Of a stretch of 64,000 nucleotides of DNA, positions 57,700 to 64,000 are shown piece by piece. The stretch covers positions 1,054,001 to 1,118,000 of the forward strand of contig CP137321.1 of the NCBI GenBank assembly GCA_033182465.1, given 5' to 3'. How positions within the stretch are numbered: the stretch's first letter is position 1; every line of letters begins with the position of its first letter. Source of the DNA: Sanghuangporus weigelae (Eukaryota; Basidiomycota; Agaricomycetes; Hymenochaetales; Hymenochaetaceae). Both the position numbers and the translations under genes were made by a program. The notes beneath the pieces were generated by a model. That model saw nothing but the letters and a program-made list of their open reading frames with translations. It did not search any database and was not told where the DNA came from.

Positions 57700-59531
57700 A
57701 TGCTGCAGAGTGTACTCGTTCTCGTCGTACTAGCTTCACATGTAGTCCACGCCACTGCCGCGAGTCCTCCTCCTGAGTTATTTTCTTCTCTAGTTGCGCA
57801 AAAGGTCTCTCAGATCGCTTCTAATAATTCCTCTCCTACTTTGTATCCGGAATACACGGATGCAGCTGGACAATGGGTGGACTTCATTCCCGATACTTGG
57901 ACTTCGGGCTTCTTTCCTGCAATGCTCTATGCGCTGAACACCCGTGCAGGATTATGCAATGACAGCACGCTGCTTGAGACAGATTGGTTATCTGAAGCGC
58001 GTCGTTGGAGCTCTGCTGAGGTCCCTCTCGAGTCGCAAAACACTCAAGGCCATGATGTTGGATTTCTCAGTTTTCCATTCGTACAGGAGCTGCTCATGTG
58101 AGTCCGTGTCTGTCTTAGACTTGACCTGACGTACAATATTATTTTTCAGAGATCCTACAAATCAAACGGCGAAAGACGCCGTTAACGCGTTTGCTAATGA
58201 TCTTGCTGTACGCTTTGATCCGATTGTCGGGTGTACACGAAGCTGGAACACTTCAGACCCTTCCGACTTCACTGTACGTATTTCATCATCACGTTAAAAC
58301 TTTATAAAAAATACTGATATATTGATGCATTCCGATCTTATACAGGTGATTATGGACAACATGATGAATTTGAATGTACTTTTCGTCTCGGCCAATCTTA
58401 CTGGCAACGATACTTTGCGGCAGATAGCAATATCACATGCTGACAAGACACTTGAGAACCAAATTCGAGAAGATGGTCGATACAATATTTCTTTTCGTAG
58501 GTATATTGGCTGACATTTTGATCACATTAGGCTCTTCGTTTCATGTCGTGGAGTACAATGAAACGACAGGTGATGTTATACGTCGAAGGACCGCGCAAGG
58601 GTATTCCGATGATAGGTATGTAAACATTACATCGAATCTGTCACTACAGCTTTCTAATACACAACTTCAGTACATGGTCGAGGGGACAGAGCTGGGGAAT
58701 TTATGGCTTCGCACAGAGTAAGACAACAAGTTACTTGCACGTTCGCAAGACAGTATTGAATCGCCGGCTGTGCAGTGTATCAGAACACCGGTGAACAACG
58801 GTACCTTGATACTTCGCGACAGATGGCCACATACTTTACACAGAACGTGCCGAGTTCAGGCATCGTACCTTGGTTCGTGTGTCTTACTCGGATTTCTGGT
58901 GTCTCGTTTATATGGTGTACTAAGGGATTTTAATGCCCCCGATGATGGATCGCGGCCAGCAGACAGTTCAGCGGCGATGATAGCAGCTTCGGCACTTCTT
59001 CTGTTATCCAACCTCGAGCAGTCGCTGTCTCCGGCAAACTCTTCGGGCGCTGACTACTGGCGAGATCTGGCTATCCAGGTGAGCGGGTTTTTTTTCCTTA
59101 TGTCCAGTGTGATGATACGCTAATCGAAAAAATCGGAAACGGGGTAGCTCGTTTCAAATACTACGACGGCATTTTGGAAACCTGATTGGCAAAGCCTTCT
59201 CTCCAATGGGACAGTGGACGACAGAGCCGACCCTCCAAATAATGACACGGGAATTATTTACGGTAAACTGCATTTCTAGTATAATTTTGTCTAGACGGCA
59301 GAACTTACTGAGACGCCTCTTCCAGGGGATTATTATTTTGTTACGGTCGGGAATCAGCTGTTAAGCTCAGGTTTAACCAATTGCTCCGGATCTTCTGACT
59401 CCTCAGACACTGGCAGCACGCCCGCCGGAGGGTCGCCATCTTCTGACTCTTCATCCTCCATCAATGGAGTTCCATATACCAGTATGCTGATATTACCACT
59501 ATTATGTACCGTATCGTTGTCTTTATTATAA
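57700..59531 (+). CDS. Secreted glycoside hydrolase family 88/105-type enzyme with GPI-like tail
   Basis: This looks like an unsaturated glucuronyl hydrolase of the (alpha/alpha)6-barrel type, acting on products of polysaccharide lyases. The signal peptide is MLQSVLVLVVLASHVVHATA. The body has WVDFIPDTWTSGFFPAMLYA, GHDVGFLSFPF, MDNMMNLNVLFVSANLTGND, then YSDDSTWSRGQSWGIYGFAQ, the active-site GQ.WGIYG segment formed by splicing. It continues with VPWDFNAPDDGSRPADSSAA and the C-terminal GDYYFVTVGNQLL. Several N-glycosylation sequons are visible. The tail is Ser/Gly-rich and ends in a hydrophobic stretch (MLILPLLCTVSLSLL), the pattern of a GPI-anchor signal. About eight introns are present. The stop is TAA 59529-59531. 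Confidence 0.85.
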
Positions 59532-59617
59532 TGAATGGTACGCGCCAGCGCATCATACAGATGTATCGAAAGAAAATCCAAGCAGATCCAGAAAATGCTG
59601 CAGAAAGAACGTAAAGT

Positions 59618-61897
59618 TCAATCGCTGTCGCTACTGCTGTCGTCATCACTGCTACTTTCATCGATGTCCGTCCCGCTTTCATCATCGTCGCTCTCATCAT
59701 GCACCGGTAATTTTCTCACGTTTGCGCCCTTCATGAGAGCCATCTGTCCTGCGAGCGAGTCTTCTTCCGGATCGGAGATTTCATCTTCTACGCCTCTTTC
59801 GTCCACAGTCAATTGTGAGACGTCATCGACCTTCAGCTGTACAAGAGTTATTCAGATAACCAGTACGTCCACAGACGAACGGGCTGCCTACCACGATATC
59901 TTGGATCACCTCTTCACCTAGGAATGTATCGCTGATGACCTGGATCTTCCAGTTGTAAATCGCAACATTCGGTGGTGCCTGGAATTGCAACTTGTATGCC
60001 CGGAAATTTCGCTCCTTTGTCGTGTCCGAGTAAGGTACATCCGTGATCCGCATTGGAGGCATTACAAGCCGATTGAGTTTCGGTTCCGTGATCAGTACCC
60101 ACCAAGCCGGTCGCCGTGGCTAAGTATTTGGCACATTAGATTTTAGATCAAAGGACTCTCTCATAGGCTTACCGCAGGCCAGAAAGGAGTATGGGCCTTC
60201 CTCGCAATGACTAATCCATTTGTCAAGTCTTCACTGTCGCGTTTTGATGATAAGAATGCCTCGTCCTTCTCTTCGTTCTCCTTTATCGAGCGCTTGATAC
60301 TGTCGACGTCAGACTCTTTTGATTCCAGCTTGACAGTCACACCAGGAGGAGTTATTCTGGCTTTGATAACGAGTTGCACAATGGATAAGGGCGTCACAAT
60401 ACGTTCACCAATGACTTTCAGATGATTTTCTCAGTCAGACGGTATCAAAAGACAACTCAATCAAACGTACCTCTGAAAGATGCTTCAACGAGTTCCAACC
60501 TGCCCCAGCTTTCCGCCGCCTTTCGTACTTCGTTCGCTCGCGCATCATGAGACTTTTCAAGATGGTCAATAAATGCTTTGACGTCTCGCTCGTCAAGATG
60601 CCGGACGACTTCCTTCAGTTCATCCTCGGTAATATTCGGAAATTGAGTTAACACGGACAATTCTTGAGACTCCGGGAAGGGCGAGACTGCTTGAGTAATG
60701 TATGAATGCAGACGCATTGCATTGAGGGTGGGGGACAACCAGTTATGGGACGCTGCGATGTTTAAAAGAGAGGTAAGAAGTGAAGGAGATCGGATGAGAA
60801 TATCGTCCTGGGCTAAAATGAACGAGTTAGAGACATCTTTTTTAAGAGAATCTCGTCGTATGTACCTTTTTGCAGCGAAGCATCCTTGATTGAGATGCGC
60901 AGCAAATGTGCATATAATAACGTCTCAGGAGGCGAACCATTGTATTTTCCGCCTAGACGGGCTCGGACCTTCTCTTCCAAACCCCCAATAGGAATAGAGA
61001 CTGGATACTCGTTTGCAAGAGCTCTTCCGAAGCATCCAAGGAGATCGTTGATAGAGCTATCTTCTTTGATGCTCTTGAAGAAAATCTCTGCTGAATTTGC
61101 AAGCACGCCATCCTTCGTTCTAATTCTGCTCCCAAACCACCACTTTCCAACGACGACCGGCAAAAGGCCGCCCAAAATAACGCAATACCCGGCCAAAAAC
61201 CACAGTCTATGTTGACCTTCTACAACCCACTTCGGAATAGCGATACCCATGCTGACTTCCTGGCGACCATCTGGATGGCCATAAAGCTCCCAATTCTTGC
61301 GGATCGTCTCGTCAGTCAAACTCTTGTACGCTTTCGTGATCTCCACGAAGTACGCCTCGACCATCTCCATAGTCTGATTCACGCTTAGCTTTACTTTATC
61401 CGGATGGAAGTGGCGAGAGAGTTTCTTGTAGTGGGACTTGATTTCCTTCTCCGGGGTTCCCATCTTAATCCCAAGGATCTCGAACGGGTCGTATAGTTTG
61501 CTCTCGTTTCGGGTTGTGGAAATTTTATAGACCAGGAAGGCGAAAACAGACCATCCTCCAAGCAAGAATAATGTCCTTTGGTTGCCAAATGAGCTATGCA
61601 GATTTAAAGATCCTAAGTGCCACTTACTTTGCACCCAGTTTCGGGTTGAGTAAAGACCGCTTGTTTCTCTGCTTTATACGCTCGTACTGCTTGATGCACA
61701 TAGAGCATTCGCAGCTGGTAGTCTCGGCTTTTTCTGGGAGAAGTCAAGTCAGCATTAAAAAATATACTAAGCGCGGGGCAATACTTACTTGAGGACTTAA
61801 ATGCAGTGAAAGTGAAAGGTATGAGAATTAAGGAGAGAAATGTCATGAGGAAGTAAGCAGCCATGCCGCCTCCCTCATCGTACTGGTAGTTCGCCAT
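59618..61897 (-). CDS. SEC63: Sec63, ER translocon J-protein
   Basis: Sec63 recruits BiP/Kar2 to the Sec61 channel for post-translational translocation and retrotranslocation. The start 61895-61897 gives MANYQYDEGGGMAAYFLMTF, and the first membrane segment is FLMTFLSLILIPFTFTAF. An exon with CSMCIKQYERIKQRNKRSLL follows. After the second segment (LFLLGGWSVFAFLVYKI) comes the luminal J domain: LYDPFEILGIKMGTPEKEIK and SRHFHPDKVK, with the HPD motif intact. The third segment is LWFLAGYCVILGGLLPVVVG. The large cytosolic Brl domain follows (LLYAHLLRISI, LTQFPNITEDELKEVVRHLD, APPNVAIYNWKIQVISDTFL). The C-terminus is very acidic (DESDDDESGTDIDESSSDDD), the part that binds Sec62 in yeast. It is convergent with the GH88 gene, 86 bp apart. 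Confidence 0.93.
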
Positions 61898-62259
61898 GAT
61901 TCAAGCTCTCGTTCTCTGCTCTGCTCTACCTCGGCCGATAGAGGTTGATGAATTTCAGAGAAAAATCAGGCTCGACGTAGTACGTTGAAGTGGAAGCGTG
62001 TTTCTGCCAGCACGACGTGAGATGCACGAAAGTCACGTGCAGGAAAAGATTAGATGATCGCCCTTCCTTCAAGTTCCGAGGACCGATTATCCACTCTTCC
62101 CGTTTCTACCATTTTGACTTTGACCAGAGTTTTCCGTCTCCAATGAATAGGTATGACCAACTCTAGGTACTCGATTTTCTTCATTCGTACTGATCTGGTG
62201 TATTGATACTTAGAGGTCCAATAATACTTGTAAGTAATTTGCAATAGTTGTGTACGTCC
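61898..62259. other. Intergenic region upstream of SEC63
   Basis: About 360 bp, A+T-rich. An ATGAATAG followed by a GTATGA donor near 62140 could be a short upstream exon of the small gene at 62260, but this could not be settled. Confidence 0.4.
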
Positions 62260-62554
62260 ATGATCTTACGATCTTTGAGGAAGACGATCGAGGAGGCAGA
62301 GGTGAGTAGAGTTCACAAGTACATCGCATGAATATTAACTAATCATAGTATTGCAGTATATCCTGGATCAATTTGTAACTAGATAATTTCTGTCTACTGA
62401 GTACGACTTCATCACTCATGATCCTCGCATGTACCAGCCTCCTCCGTCTCCTGACGAAAACGAAGTAGCGACGAGACTGCGTAAGCGCTTTCAAGACCTT
62501 CTGCAAGCGCTAAGAACAAACGCGGAAGGGGAATCAAAGAAATGCGCGGCGTAA
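62260..62554 (+). CDS. Possible small two-exon gene, about 64 residues
   Basis: Exon 1 (ATG 62260) reads MILRSLRKTIEEAE and ends at a GTGAGT donor (about 62302). Joining to an acceptor just before TACGACTTC (about 62401) gives YDFITHDPRMYQPPPSPDEN, then EVATRLRKRFQDLLQALRTN, ending KKCAA at TAA 62552-62554. The second exon has an amphipathic, Arg/Leu-rich helix and good coding character. Exon 1 is less certain, and other upstream exons are possible. No family is recognised. It is convergent with the coilin-like gene, with 35 bp between stops. Confidence 0.45.
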
Positions 62555-62589
62555 AGTCCTAGAACTCCATACATGCAGACATCTCCAAT

Positions 62590-64000
62590 TTAGACTTTCA
62601 CCAATCTCCATTGAGTCGTCAAAGCATCTTCAAAGGAGTATGTCATATCTTCCACCGCCATGCTATCAGACTCAACAATCTCGCCCTCGGCATGAGTAAA
62701 TGAACCAAATGCTATGTTGTCTGATCCAGGCCTCTGAATAGGCTCAACGACGATCAAGGAAGAATCATGCTTGATTTCCTTCACGCGGGCAACGTGCACG
62801 AGAGTTTCCGGCGTGAATGTTGTGGGATTGATGGCGAGAGCCTAGACAAGAAATTACAGCATACTTCCCTACTTTGAAAGTCCGGAGGCGTACCTTCCAG
62901 CCGACAGTAACTCCTGAAGCTAACGATGACGGATCGGCAACAATATGCATCTTCTCCCAATCTCGATCTACCGATTCCCAGTCTAACTCTGGTTCTCCGT
63001 AGTTGAGTATCGTATCATCATTACCAGATATAGCTTCATCTGTCGCCAGCTCGTCACCGTACGTGTCTCTTTGCTTGACTTTCTTCTTCTTATCCCAGTT
63101 CTCCGATTCGACCTCGACGGAGGTGACGAACATATTAGAAGGTAAAAGCCCGTTAGCTTGCTTTTCCGATGGTGTAACTAAACGAGCAACAGGAAATGCA
63201 GTGCTCGACGCAGCAGAGTAATATGTTGTGCCCGATTCGGGCGGTGCCCCAGCATCGTGCGTGAAGACCATTCTCTGTGGGGCGACGCCGACCATGGACT
63301 GCTTGAAGCCTTTCTTCTTATTTTTGTTTCGTAAAGAGGTAATCATACTGTCAATATAGGGGCCCTGCTCAACAGGAGGCGTAATCGGAATATCTTGTTC
63401 ATCGCCAGTACTGTCCGTTTTAGTTTCAAGGACAGTGTTACTCTTAGCACCCAGTGGTACCGCATTCACCGAATCCATAAGAAGTGCTCGAACTGTCGCC
63501 TGTTCCAGCTCTTTTTGTTGCTTCTCATACATGCGTTTCATCCGGCGGCGAGCATTCCTACTGTGTGTCGATGGTTTACCCTGGCCTGGAGGGACATGGT
63601 TTGTAACCATCTTATTTTGTGTGCTGCTATGATAAATTAGCAATGCGGAAGTAGAACAATAGATGCATATTGACTAACGCTTGGAGAGACCGAGGCAATT
63701 CCGAGGGCCGCACCTTACTTGTGAAGCTTGACGAAGATGATGAATCCGATGACGAATCCGATGTAGTGGATGTCGTCGCTGAACTTGAAGTAGAGGAACT
63801 TTCAGTACTGCTAGTAGAATCTGATTCGGTATCTTCGTCCTCAGAAGTGGAAGGGACGGGTAAGGAATGTGGTGTCCTGCGGTCTCGCTTCATCAACCTT
63901 GCATGGGTGTCTCCATCTTTGGACTTGGGTGTAGTATCCAGTGGCTGTTGCAAAATATTCTTGCGCAGCTGTGCTACGGGGACTGTATCGGTGCCTTTGC
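62590..64000 (-). CDS. Coilin-like nuclear protein, partial at the right edge
   Basis: The gene runs off the right edge; the 5' part is missing. The visible order is DTVPVAQLRKNILQQPLDTT, then a Ser/Glu/Thr-rich run (STEDEDTES-type, with SSSTSSSATTSTTSDSSSDS). Next is a basic region (HSRNARRRMKRMYEKQQKEL), a low-complexity middle, ELDWESVDRDWEKMHIVADP and GVTVGWKVR. A beta-strand-like end follows (LAINPTTFTPETLVHVARVK, SLIVVEPIQRPGSDNIAF) and finishes TQWRLVKV. A Ser-rich acidic middle, basic stretch and C-terminal Tudor-like beta domain is the layout of coilin, the Cajal-body scaffold. The match is to layout more than to sequence, so the name is tentative. At least two introns are needed. 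Confidence 0.5.

Overview
This window looks like a gene-dense stretch of a basidiomycete (probably agaricomycete) nuclear genome. Genes are mostly 1-4 kb and almost all are cut by several short GT-AG introns of about 45-70 nt. Intergenic gaps are usually 80-600 bp. The recognisable proteins are fungal housekeeping types: the one-chain LEU1 isopropylmalate isomerase, MDM10, PKR1, ELG1 and URA3. I found no rRNA or CRISPR array, no retroelement, and no tRNA that I could support.

Layout: 1-261 is the tail of a gene from the left. 896-4708 holds MDM10 (-), PKR1 (+), PSF3 (-) and a small mitochondrial-type protein (+). 4872-13833 is the most unusual part: two complete LEU1 paralogs in head-to-head inverted orientation, with the TFIIIC tau95 gene (TFC1) and a MITE-like inverted repeat between them. 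14068-20540 holds an unrecognised acidic protein gene, mitochondrial EF-G MEF2 (-), STE14 (+) and RPL9 (-). 21261-30729 holds PCF11 (+), URA3 (-), PUS7 (+) and an MFS transporter (+). 31377-38942 is a minus-strand run: a SUR1-type glycosyltransferase, SWT1, CPD photolyase PHR1 and a PLP1/TXNDC9 thioredoxin-like protein. 39177-52986 holds DOM34 (+), a bHLH factor (-), ELG1 (-), a JMJD7-like hydroxylase (+), MED20 (-) and ORC4 (+). 53189-62554 holds a mitochondrial 2-oxoacid dehydrogenase kinase (+), an unrecognised Ser/Pro-rich protein (+), a secreted GH88 enzyme with a GPI-type tail (+), SEC63 (-) and a small possible gene (+). A gene resembling coilin (-) runs off the right edge.

Shared themes: three genes serve DNA replication or replisome unloading (PSF3, ELG1, ORC4). 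Each has a CGCGTCGCGTC-like, MCB-type motif in its short divergent promoter, which suggests G1/S co-regulation. Several genes serve mRNA production and surveillance (PCF11, SWT1, MED20, DOM34) or mitochondria and translation (MEF2, MDM10, PDK/BCKDK-type kinase, RPL9, PUS7).

The strongest unusual signal is the LEU1 pair. Their first six exons have identical lengths. A central block of about 925 bp is nearly identical between the copies, while the flanking exons and the C-terminal swivel domain have diverged strongly. Copy A has also changed the loop that is expected to contact the substrate. No wholly new multi-gene system was evident. Coordinates of multi-exon genes run from start codon to stop codon, with introns inside.
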